A model generated the notes under the pieces. That model ran no database searches, was not told the DNA's origin, and was given only the letters and a program-made list of their open reading frames with translations. Both the position numbers and the translations under genes were made by a program. A stretch of 5,475 nt of DNA from UMGS1851 sp900555605 (GTDB lineage Bacteria > Bacillota > Clostridia > UBA1212 > UBA1255). The stretch is from the NCBI GenBank assembly GCA_902472555.1, contig CABROF010000127.1:1-5475 (forward strand), written 5' to 3'. This document shows positions 1 through 5,475 of the stretch, piece by piece. The stretch's first letter is position 1. Every line of letters begins with the position of its first letter.

Positions 1-379
1 TCTGTGTACGTGGCAGCAGACATCCGGACATTCCGTGACGCTGACACTGTATCCTTGGCTCGGCACCTATGACGATACGCTGAAGGGAGAACCTGTTTTT
101 ACACAGGAGTATTCCGATTATGCAGATAATATCTGGCTGAAGCTCGAATTGGGAGAGACCCTTCCGGACGGTGAATATCTGCTGGAGATCTGGAATGAGC
201 AGGGAAGACCGAATGTCGGTGTTTGGGGTTCTATGGAGGAAACAGGGAAACAGCGTCTGTATAAAGACGGCTATCCGTTTGAGGACTATGAAGGCCAGAT
301 TATGGTGGCACAGTTTGCCGTTGACTATGTAAAAACACCGGAACAGCTCTACGGTCCGCTTTCTGAACCGGGGGTCTGA
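1..379 (+). CDS. 3' end of a gene: C-terminal beta-rich domain of a probable surface carbohydrate-active protein (partial)
   Basis: The reading frame is open from base 2 to the TGA at 377-379, giving about 125 C-terminal residues, and no convincing start is present. A GTG at 35 has no ribosome binding site and the frame continues upstream of it, so the true start lies outside the window. The fragment aligns by eye with residues about 85-197 of the next protein. Shared elements are LYxW, a Y-x-x-TL step followed by PV, a W-x-x-L strand, LPxGEY, VGV, and a final YG/FG-x-(L/I)-SEP. This suggests a beta-sandwich accessory domain used by both proteins. Unlike its neighbour it ends right after SEP, with no membrane anchor, so this protein has the domain at its C terminus. 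It is two bases from the next gene, so an operon with coupled translation is likely. The function of the missing N-terminal part is unknown; a glycosidase or binding protein would fit the neighbourhood. Confidence 0.85.
   Translation, partial: LCTWQQTSGHSVTLTLYPWLGTYDDTLKGEPVFTQEYSDYADNIWLKLELGETLPDGEYLLEIWNEQGRPNVGVWGSMEETGKQRLYKDGYPFEDYEGQIMVAQFAVDYVKTPEQLYGPLSEPGV
370..375 (+). promoter_or_regulatory. G-rich ribosome binding site inside the end of the upstream gene
   Basis: GGGGGT lies six bases before the ATG at 382, inside the last codons of the upstream gene. It is a non-ideal Shine-Dalgarno sequence. With the stop codon only two bases before the start, re-initiation by ribosomes finishing the upstream gene is the likely mode of translation. 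Confidence 0.45.
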
Positions 380-381
380 TT

Positions 382-2910
382 ATGAAGCTGAAGCAGATTT
401 GTATATGCATTTGTGCATTCTGTCTTGCTGTGACGGGGGGCTTGCTGCTGTATAGCCCCCCGTCGGCTGTCTTAGCGGACGAGACGGATGCACAGCACGG
501 AGGGTTCACTGAAAATATGCCGGTATACGGAAATTTATATACGGAGTCATCTGATAAATATTTAATTACGGATGCTGCTATGCTCGGCGTCCAGTTCTAT
601 GCGGTAACGGAATTTGATACCTTTGAGGTGTATATTGAAAAAGCGACCGCCTCGCGCAGTAGTGCCGTCGTATCTCTGTACAGGTGGAATACGAATTACG
701 GAACAACACTTTCCCAGCCTCCGGTCTGTACGGAAACGATCAGTAAATTCGGAAGGAATGAATGGATTTCTCTTTCTGCGGCGAATCAATTGCCTGCCGG
801 TGAATACGCGGCAGTCGTAAGCGAAATCAGCAACGCTGCAGTAGGAGTGGTTTCGGCAGCTCCGGACAATATTCGGAATTACGAGGGGTATTCGCAGACA
901 GGCGGCGTCTTGATGGGGAGAATCCGATATCTGCATACGCCTGTCCATTTTTTTGGCGCTATATCTGAACCGGTCACACAGTATCGGACGTATGCCGATA
1001 CCTACGCGGTAACGGACGGATTGGACAGAACGGCCCCGCTGTATGCGGAAACCGGCGGGATGCGGGAAGGAAAATTTGTAGGTATCTTCTACCACACATG
1101 GCATAGCCGGTTTTATACGCATACAAGCTCCGATATCACAGAAATTCTGTCTCATTATACAATACAGGATTCTGATTACACAGGGGTAGATTGGGGAAAC
1201 TCTTTTTCTTATTTTTGGAATAAGCCTTTATTTGGTTATTACAGCGGCCTTGACACCTGGGTCCTGCGCAAGCACGCAGAACTGCTGGCCGATGCCGGTG
1301 TGGATGTAGTGATATTCGATAATACAAATGCTACGGATACATTTATGGAAGGTCTCCTCGCACTGCTTGAAACATTTTCAAAGGCGCGGGCGGATGGTGT
1401 GAAAACGCCCCGGATTTCCTTTATGCTGCCTATGTTCGGCCCCTATGAGGATACGGCTGCGCAGCTGCGGGAGCTATATACAAAAATTTATTCCATGGGC
1501 AGATATCAGGATCTCTGGTTTTATTGGAAAGGAAAGCCCCTGATGATGGGTTGTCCGGATGCGCTGGACCCGTATGATGAAATAGATCGGCAGATTCTCG
1601 ATTTCTTTACTTTCCGGCCGGCGAATCCTGCCTATCGCGAAGATTATGCACAGATTTTTGATGAAAACGGAAATGTCAGTACTTATATTATCCCGCCGCA
1701 GAACCATATCTGCTGGCAGTGGATTGCGACCTATCCCCAAACAGTGGCGCGGAATGCGGACGGCAGCGCAGAACAGATGTGTGTCAGCATTGCCCAGAAT
1801 TGGAGTGCAGCGCAGGGGCTGACGGCCATGAACGCGGGAGACCAGGTTTTCGGCCGTTCCTATTCCGCAAAGCTGAATGGCCATGATCCGCGGGAAAATG
1901 CGAAGCTGTACGGTGCGAATTTCGCGGAGCAGTGGGAGTACGCGCTGGAGGTGGATCCGGAGTTTATCTTTATTACCGGCTGGAATGAGCTGCGTGCCGG
2001 GAAAAATGATGAGAGCTGGGGAACCGTGAATGGATTTGCGGATTTATTTAACGATAATTACAGCAGAGATATTGAACCGAGCGCCGGAGATTTGAAGGAT
2101 CATTATTATTACCAGATGGTTTCTTATATTCGCCGCTTTAAAGGAACCAATAGGCCGGCCGCGGCTTCGGGACAGAAGCAGATCGATATTTTTGCGCAAA
2201 CGGATCAATGGACAGACGTGACGCCGTATTTTACTTCCTATAGCGGGAATACGGAGGCACGTGACAGTCAAGGCTACGATCAATATTATTATACGGATGA
2301 GACCGGAAGAAATGATATTATCGGGGCAAAGGTTGCGCGCGATGCGGAACATTTATATTTCATGGTGGAAACTGCGGAGACGCTGACGCCTGTCTCTGAT
2401 CCGGGATGGATGCGTCTTTTTATCGAGGTCGAGGGCGCGGGCGGCGCCGATTGGGAAGGCTATCAATATATCATCAATCGCGGGAACCCCGGAGAAAAGG
2501 CTATTCTGGAGCGTTCTACCGGCGGATGGAATTGGGAGACTGTCGGTGAGGTAGACTATTCCGTGCAGGGCAGCCGGCTGCAGCTTGCGGTGCCGAAGGC
2601 ACTGCTGAAAATAGAAGGCGATGATTTTACCATCAATTTCAAATGGTCTGACAATATGCAGACAGACGGCGACATTATGGACCTGTATCTCCATGGGGAT
2701 GCGGCCCCGGGCGGCCGTTTTAAATACCAGTACCGAACAGTCCCCAAGGAGCCGGGATCTGCGAATGCTGCGCCGTCCGGTGCGGCCCTTTGGAAAAAAG
2801 CACTTCTGATCGGTTGCTTCTGTCTGGCCGGCGCCGGAATTGCGGCAGCCGCGGCGTTTGCTCTAAAAAAGAAGAAAAAACAGAATCATTTGTATAAGCG
2901 TGTTTCATAA
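382..2910 (+). CDS. Exported, membrane-anchored putative glycoside hydrolase (GH99/GH71-like) with N-terminal beta domain and C-terminal CBM9-like domain
   Basis: The protein has 842 residues. Residues 1-32 form a signal peptide (KLK start, hydrophobic core, VLA before DE). Residues about 46-197 are a beta-rich domain like that ending the upstream gene. Residues about 230-588 look like a TIM-barrel glycosidase. They begin with a strand GKFVGIFYHTW (230-240), followed by AGVDVVIFDNTN (305-316), RISFMLPMF (344-352), LWFYWKGKPLM (378-388), CWQW (444-447) and ITGWNELRAGK (531-541). A late WNE motif after a beta strand is typical of GH99/GH71-like and WbsX-type proteins, so E536 is a candidate catalytic acid and D313 another acidic candidate. 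Residues about 600-786 resemble a CBM9/DOMON-type sugar-binding domain (AxDxEHLYFMVE, then a YQYIINR strand). A hydrophobic helix (807-828) followed by five lysines anchors the C terminus; there is no LPXTG motif or lipobox. The active domain should face outward. Substrate is unknown; an alpha-mannan or alpha-glucan is a guess. Exact family assignment is uncertain, but secreted glycan-active enzyme is well supported. Confidence 0.75.
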   Translation: MKLKQICICICAFCLAVTGGLLLYSPPSAVLADETDAQHGGFTENMPVYGNLYTESSDKYLITDAAMLGVQFYAVTEFDTFEVYIEKATASRSSAVVSLYRWNTNYGTTLSQPPVCTETISKFGRNEWISLSAANQLPAGEYAAVVSEISNAAVGVVSAAPDNIRNYEGYSQTGGVLMGRIRYLHTPVHFFGAISEPVTQYRTYADTYAVTDGLDRTAPLYAETGGMREGKFVGIFYHTWHSRFYTHTSSDITEILSHYTIQDSDYTGVDWGNSFSYFWNKPLFGYYSGLDTWVLRKHAELLADAGVDVVIFDNTNATDTFMEGLLALLETFSKARADGVKTPRISFMLPMFGPYEDTAAQLRELYTKIYSMGRYQDLWFYWKGKPLMMGCPDALDPYDEIDRQILDFFTFRPANPAYREDYAQIFDENGNVSTYIIPPQNHICWQWIATYPQTVARNADGSAEQMCVSIAQNWSAAQGLTAMNAGDQVFGRSYSAKLNGHDPRENAKLYGANFAEQWEYALEVDPEFIFITGWNELRAGKNDESWGTVNGFADLFNDNYSRDIEPSAGDLKDHYYYQMVSYIRRFKGTNRPAAASGQKQIDIFAQTDQWTDVTPYFTSYSGNTEARDSQGYDQYYYTDETGRNDIIGAKVARDAEHLYFMVETAETLTPVSDPGWMRLFIEVEGAGGADWEGYQYIINRGNPGEKAILERSTGGWNWETVGEVDYSVQGSRLQLAVPKALLKIEGDDFTINFKWSDNMQTDGDIMDLYLHGDAAPGGRFKYQYRTVPKEPGSANAAPSGAALWKKALLIGCFCLAGAGIAAAAAFALKKKKKQNHLYKRVS

Positions 2911-2939
2911 TTTACATTCCGCCTTTCGGGGGGTATAAT
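2911..2939 (+). promoter_or_regulatory. Sigma-A type promoter for cinA
   Basis: TTTACA (2911-2916, five of six consensus bases) and TATAAT (2934-2939, six of six) are separated by exactly 17 bp. The -35 box starts at the base after the surface-enzyme stop codon. Transcription would begin near 2945-2947, giving a leader of about 40 bases before the GTG start at 2985. This makes cinA the first gene of its own unit, although read-through from upstream is possible because no clear terminator is visible between the two genes. Confidence 0.75.
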
Positions 2940-2967
2940 ATTCGAAGAATGATTTTACCCATAGACG

Positions 2968-2974
2968 AAGGGAG
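2968..2974 (+). promoter_or_regulatory. Ribosome binding site that decides the cinA start
   Basis: AAGGGAG lies ten bases before the in-frame GTG at 2985. The alternative in-frame ATG at 2949 has only a weak GAAGA in front of it and lies almost at the predicted transcription start, so it could only be used in a near-leaderless way. The GTG is therefore preferred. Confidence 0.75.
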
Positions 2975-2984
2975 CTTGACAAAC

Positions 2985-4217
2985 GTGGAGAAGGTTGAGG
3001 TTTTATCTGTTGGAACGGAATTGCTGATGGGGCAGATTGCCAACACCAATGCACAATATATCTCGCGGCGTATGCCTGAGGTTGGGATGGGGGTATTTTA
3101 CCACAGCGTGGTGGGGGATAATCCGCAGCGTCTGGAGGCATGCCTGAAATTGGCGATGGAGCGCAGCGATGTCATTATCACTACAGGCGGTCTCGGCCCT
3201 ACGCAGGACGATCTGACAAAGGAGACTGTTGCGCAGGCTTTGGGCCTGCAGATGGAGCTGCACGCGCCGAGCCGAGACCGCATCAAAGCATATTTTGAGA
3301 GTGCAGGCCGTGTGATGGTAGAAAGTAATTTTCGTCAGGCGTATTTTCCGTCCGGCAGTTTGATCATGGAAAATGACGAGGGCACTGCGCCGGGCTGCAT
3401 TGTGGTCAGCGGAGAAAAAGTGGTGGTTATGCTGCCGGGACCTCCGCGGGAGCTGATCCCCATGTTTGATCGGCATGTTCTGCCTTATTTTAAAAAGCTG
3501 CATCAGGATATGCTGCATTCAAAATTCCTGCGGGTGGTAGGAATCGGAGAATCTTTAGTAGAACAGAAGATCCTTTCCCTGGTAAACGGTCAGACGAACC
3601 CAACGATTGCGACATATGCAAAAGACGGTATTGTTACGCTTCGCATTACGGCCCACGATGAAAACGGTATTTCCGGAAAGGAGCTGGCCGACCGTATGAG
3701 CCGGGATGTGGTGGCGCTGCTGGGTGACAATGTCTATACAACGGAAGACGAAGAGCTGGAGCATACGGTATTTCGTCTGCTTCGGGAGAAAGGGCTGCAT
3801 TTTGCCTGTGCGGAGTCCTGCACCGGGGGCCTGCTGGCAGAAAAAATGACGTCGGTTCCCGGGGCTTCCGCGGTCTTCGAGTGTGCTGCTGTTACTTACA
3901 GCAATGCTGCAAAAATCAATTTTCTCGGCGTGGACCCTGCGGTTATTGCACAATACGGGCCTGTGAGCAAAGAAACAGCCCTTGCGATGGTACAGGCTGC
4001 AGCGAAAATCTCGAAAGCACAGGCAGCGGTATCAATTACCGGGTACGCAGGGCCGGACGCAGGCGACAGGCCGGTGGGCACTGTGTTTATCGGAGTAAAG
4101 GCTCCGGGAACAGAATATGCGGAGGAATTTCATTTTACGGGAAACCGGGAACGGATTCGGACCCTGAGTGTGATCAACGCGCTGGATTTAGTGCGTAAAG
4201 CGATTCTGAAGCTATAA
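2985..4217 (+). CDS. cinA: CinA: N-terminal MoCF-like domain and C-terminal nicotinamide-nucleotide amidohydrolase (PncC)
   Basis: From the GTG the protein has 410 residues, the normal length for bacterial CinA, and opens with the family start VEVLSVGTELLMGQ and NTNAQY (residues 20-25). The N-terminal domain (about 4-170) is the MoCF-like/COG1058 domain, with TTGGLGPTQDDLTKE (66-80) and LPGPPREL (150-157). In characterised CinA proteins this domain has ADP-ribose pyrophosphatase activity. A KH-like linker domain follows (about 180-250), beginning VGIGES. The C-terminal domain (about 260-410) is PncC, which deamidates nicotinamide mononucleotide to nicotinate mononucleotide in cytoplasmic pyridine-nucleotide recycling. 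It carries ESCTGG (277-282, S278 the expected nucleophile), TYSNAAK (304-310) and the TG-x-AGP loop (352-357). That loop is slightly shorter than usual. In streptococci cinA is linked to recA and competence, but no recA or competence gene is seen here. The ATG at 2949 would add 12 residues that do not look like family sequence. Confidence 0.95.
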   Translation: MEKVEVLSVGTELLMGQIANTNAQYISRRMPEVGMGVFYHSVVGDNPQRLEACLKLAMERSDVIITTGGLGPTQDDLTKETVAQALGLQMELHAPSRDRIKAYFESAGRVMVESNFRQAYFPSGSLIMENDEGTAPGCIVVSGEKVVVMLPGPPRELIPMFDRHVLPYFKKLHQDMLHSKFLRVVGIGESLVEQKILSLVNGQTNPTIATYAKDGIVTLRITAHDENGISGKELADRMSRDVVALLGDNVYTTEDEELEHTVFRLLREKGLHFACAESCTGGLLAEKMTSVPGASAVFECAAVTYSNAAKINFLGVDPAVIAQYGPVSKETALAMVQAAAKISKAQAAVSITGYAGPDAGDRPVGTVFIGVKAPGTEYAEEFHFTGNRERIRTLSVINALDLVRKAILKL

Positions 4218-4232
4218 AGCAAAATTTTTGCT
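4218..4232 (+). repeat. 15-bp AT-rich palindrome just after cinA
   Basis: AGCAAAATTTTTGCT is a perfect palindrome around a central T, starting at the base after the cinA stop codon. As RNA it would form only a stem of about five pairs with a tight loop and is not followed by a proper U-run, so it is a poor intrinsic terminator. It could be a protein-binding site or a weak 3' end structure. Confidence 0.4.
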
Positions 4233-4254
4233 GTCATATTTTGTTAAGTATAAC
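4226..4254 (+). promoter_or_regulatory. Weak candidate promoter before the nucleotidyltransferase gene
   Basis: TATAAC (4249-4254) matches the -10 consensus at five of six bases, but the region 17 bp upstream (TTTTGC, 4226-4231) is a poor -35 box. If used, transcription would start near 4261 and the leader would be about 60 bases. The alternative is that the gene is read from the cinA promoter. Confidence 0.3.
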
Positions 4255-4257
4255 AGC
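4230..4257 (+). terminator. Imperfect hairpin after cinA, possible weak terminator or attenuator arm
   Basis: GCTGTCATA (4230-4238) can pair with TATAACAGC (4249-4257) with a single C-A mismatch. The 10-base loop may tighten further through pairs at 4240-4241 with 4246-4247. There is no T-run after the stem, so efficient rho-independent termination is not expected. Its right arm overlaps the first bases of a second inverted repeat (4255-4263), so the two structures exclude each other. Confidence 0.3.
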
Positions 4258-4277
4258 CTTCATTTGAAACACACTAA

Positions 4278-4310
4278 CATGGCAAAGGTTTCAATATGTC
4301 ATGGCAAAGG
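4278..4310 (+). repeat. 11-bp direct repeat CATGGCAAAGG, two copies 22 bp apart
   Basis: Identical copies lie at 4278-4288 and 4300-4310. The 22-bp period is about two turns of the DNA helix, as for paired sites bound on one face. The second copy contains the start of the ribosome binding site AAAGGAAG, so the repeat could instead be a duplicated translation signal. Confidence 0.45.
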
Positions 4311-4313
4311 AAG
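4306..4313 (+). promoter_or_regulatory. Ribosome binding site for the nucleotidyltransferase gene
   Basis: AAAGGAAG lies eight bases before the ATG at 4322. An in-frame ATG at 4301 would add seven residues, but it overlaps this site and has only AAAGG twelve bases upstream; the family N terminus MKAIIMAGG starts exactly at 4322, so that start is chosen. Confidence 0.75.
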
Positions 4314-4321
4314 TGTTTTTC

Positions 4322-5475
4322 ATGAAGGCTATTATTATGGCAGGCGGCGAAGGCATCCGGCTTAGACCGCTGACCTGCGGAATTCCCAAGCCGCTTGTAC
4401 CGGTTGCGGATCAGCCGGTGCTCAGGCGGATCATCTGTTTGCTGGCAGAGCACGGAATTCGTAAAATTGCCGTTACACTGCAGTATCTGCCCGGCGAAAT
4501 CAAAAATGAGCTGAAAACCATAGATCATGGGGAGCTGGAGATCAGCTGCTACACGGAGACGACGCCGTTAGGCACAGCCGGCAGCGTAAAAAACTGCGGT
4601 GATTTTTTAGATGAAGAGTTTGTTGTAATCAGCGGAGATGCGCTGACAGATGTGGATCTAACCGACGCGATCCGGGTTCACAGGCAGAGCGGCGCAAAAG
4701 CAACGCTGGTTGTAAAACGCGTGGGGGTGCCTGTGGAATACGGGGTGGTTCTTGCGGATTCCAATGGACAGATCGTTGGTTTTCAGGAAAAACCGTCCTG
4801 GGGAGAGGTTGCGAACAATCTTGTAAATACCGGCATATATATTCTTTCTCCGGAAGTTATGGCGCTTTGCGAAAAGGACCGGCAGACAGATTTTGCAAAG
4901 GATATTTTTCCGGAAATGCTGCGCAGAAATATGAAGCTGATGGCGTATGAAACACAGGCGTATTGGTGTGATATCGGTGATGCGGCTGCATATCGGAAGG
5001 CCAATATCGACAGCATTTCCGGCTGCGTGCGGCTGCGCCTGTCCGGCATGGAGCTGAAGCCCGGAATTTTTGTCGGAAAGAATACCATCGTGTCAGGAGA
5101 CGTACAGATGACCCCGCCTGTTTATATAGGGGATAACTGTTACATTGCACACGGCTGTGTGCTGGGGGGGGCCGTAATCGGACACGGGTCCGTTCTGGAT
5201 AAGGGGGCGGCTGTTTCCAATAGCGTAGTTTGGAATAATGTACGGATCGGTGAATCTGCTTCCGTAACAGATAGTATTCTCTGCGATAATACGGATATCC
5301 GATATGCGGCAGTTGTCAGCAATGCAATTTTGGGATCTTCCGTAACGGTCGGAAAATATGCTGCTGTAAAAGACGGTGCAAAGCTGTGGCCTCGGGTAGA
5401 AGTGTGTCCTGAGAGTGTTGTGCGCAGCAATCTTAAATCAGCCGGCAGTCAGCAGAATATCTGTTACAGTGACCG
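4322..5475 (+). CDS. Sugar-phosphate nucleotidyltransferase with left-handed beta-helix, probably mannose-1-phosphate guanylyltransferase fused to phosphomannomutase (3' truncated by window)
   Basis: The frame is open from the ATG to the window edge, giving 384 residues with no stop. Residues 1-235 form a nucleotidyltransferase fold that joins an NTP and a sugar 1-phosphate to give an NDP-sugar and pyrophosphate. Visible motifs are MKAIIMAGGEG (1-11), RLRPLT (13-18), PKPLVPV (22-28), TPLGTAGSVKN (81-91), SGDALTD (104-110, D106 for metal binding), EKPSWGE (156-162), NTGIYI (169-174) and YWCDIGD (214-220). Residues about 245-365 are hexapeptide-repeat sequence forming a left-handed beta-helix, with steps such as VYIGDNCYI and VVWNNVRIG. 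The tail LWPRVEVCPESVV (about 357-369) matches the junction at which many clostridial and cyanobacterial homologues enter a phosphomannomutase domain, so the complete protein is probably about 800 residues. Both activities would serve GDP-mannose supply for surface glycans in the cytoplasm. The fusion and the GTP/mannose specificity are inferred, because the second half lies outside the window. The usual Thr of GxGTRL is Ile here (I12). Confidence 0.88.
   Translation, partial: MKAIIMAGGEGIRLRPLTCGIPKPLVPVADQPVLRRIICLLAEHGIRKIAVTLQYLPGEIKNELKTIDHGELEISCYTETTPLGTAGSVKNCGDFLDEEFVVISGDALTDVDLTDAIRVHRQSGAKATLVVKRVGVPVEYGVVLADSNGQIVGFQEKPSWGEVANNLVNTGIYILSPEVMALCEKDRQTDFAKDIFPEMLRRNMKLMAYETQAYWCDIGDAAAYRKANIDSISGCVRLRLSGMELKPGIFVGKNTIVSGDVQMTPPVYIGDNCYIAHGCVLGGAVIGHGSVLDKGAAVSNSVVWNNVRIGESASVTDSILCDNTDIRYAAVVSNAILGSSVTVGKYAAVKDGAKLWPRVEVCPESVVRSNLKSAGSQQNICYSD

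Larger units (their letters stand above)
4255..4330 (+). promoter_or_regulatory. Long-range inverted repeat covering the start codon of the nucleotidyltransferase gene
   Basis: AGCCTTCAT (4255-4263) is the exact reverse complement of ATGAAGGCT (4322-4330), the first three codons of the next gene. After a two-base bulge, GAAA (4266-4269) can extend the stem with TTTC (4318-4321). A separate local stem, TTGAAAC (4264-4270) with GTTTCAA (4288-4294), competes with that extension but is compatible with the outer nine pairs. In a transcript reading through from cinA this pairing would bury the start codon, leaving the Shine-Dalgarno sequence in the loop. The pairing is seen directly; a regulatory role is inference. 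Confidence 0.4.

Noticed and set aside
562..1155. Minus-strand open frame of 197 codons inside the surface enzyme gene
   Set aside because: It lies fully opposite a gene with strong domain signals, has no recognisable motif and is Arg/Ile-rich low-plausibility sequence; it is a shadow frame.
2865..2871. A AAA AAG slippery heptamer in the dnaX-type frame near the end of the surface enzyme gene
   Set aside because: A -1 shift would add only eight residues before a TAA at 2895-2897, and no strong stimulatory stem follows. The A-run is explained by the lysine tail after the membrane helix.
2917..2933. Possible terminator hairpin CCGCCTTTCGGGGGG after the surface enzyme gene
   Set aside because: Only three base pairs (CCG/CGG) form and no T-run follows; the segment is the promoter spacer.
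2976..2981. Perfect TTGACA between the cinA ribosome binding site and start codon
   Set aside because: No acceptable -10 box lies 16-18 bp downstream, so it is not a supported promoter.
3003..3518. Minus-strand open frame of 171 codons opposite cinA
   Set aside because: The + strand here encodes the conserved CinA N-terminal domain; the antisense translation is His/Gln/Arg-rich and resembles no family.
4279..4368. Small out-of-frame upstream ORF starting ATGGCAAAGG and overlapping the nucleotidyltransferase start
   Set aside because: It has no ribosome binding site and its translation is dominated by out-of-frame coding sequence of the real gene.
4783..5430. Minus-strand open frames of about 100 codons opposite the nucleotidyltransferase
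   Set aside because: The + strand encodes continuous family motifs and beta-helix repeats; the antisense frames show no motif or start signal.

Overview
The window suggests a Gram-positive-type anaerobe of the class Clostridia, possibly close to Oscillospiraceae or Lachnospiraceae. The reasons are mid-range base composition, strong purine-rich ribosome binding sites, a sigma-A type promoter, a GTG start, a full-length two-activity CinA, and a nucleotidyltransferase of the kind that is often fused to a phosphomannomutase in these bacteria. A surface protein anchored by a C-terminal membrane helix and a lysine-rich tail fits a single-membrane cell. This placement is inference from sequence character, not from a database match.

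All four genes lie on the + strand. Positions 1-379 are the 3' end of a gene whose C-terminal domain resembles the N-terminal domain of the next protein. Two bases later starts an 842-residue exported protein (382-2910). It has a signal peptide, a beta-rich accessory domain, a barrel-like catalytic region resembling GH99/GH71/WbsX-type glycosidases, a CBM9-like domain and a C-terminal membrane anchor. These two genes are almost certainly cotranscribed and look like a pair of surface carbohydrate-active proteins.

A near-consensus promoter (TTTACA, 17 bp, TATAAT) directly after that stop codon begins a new unit with cinA (2985-4217), which encodes an NMN deamidase with an N-terminal CinA/MoCF-like domain. 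A 104-base intergenic region (4218-4321) is rich in small structures: a 15-bp palindrome, an imperfect hairpin, an 11-bp direct repeat 22 bp apart, and a 9-base segment exactly complementary to the first nine bases of the next gene. That gene (4322 to the window end, incomplete) encodes a sugar-phosphate nucleotidyltransferase with a left-handed beta-helix, probably the front half of a nucleotidyltransferase/phosphomannomutase fusion.

The first two genes probably act outside the cell on glycans. cinA serves pyridine-nucleotide recycling, and the last gene probably makes an activated sugar (perhaps GDP-mannose) for glycan synthesis. No direct functional link between the three units is shown by the sequence. 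I see no RNA gene, insertion sequence, CRISPR array or phage gene. The most unusual items are the uncharacterised surface glycosidase pair and the structured leader before the nucleotidyltransferase.
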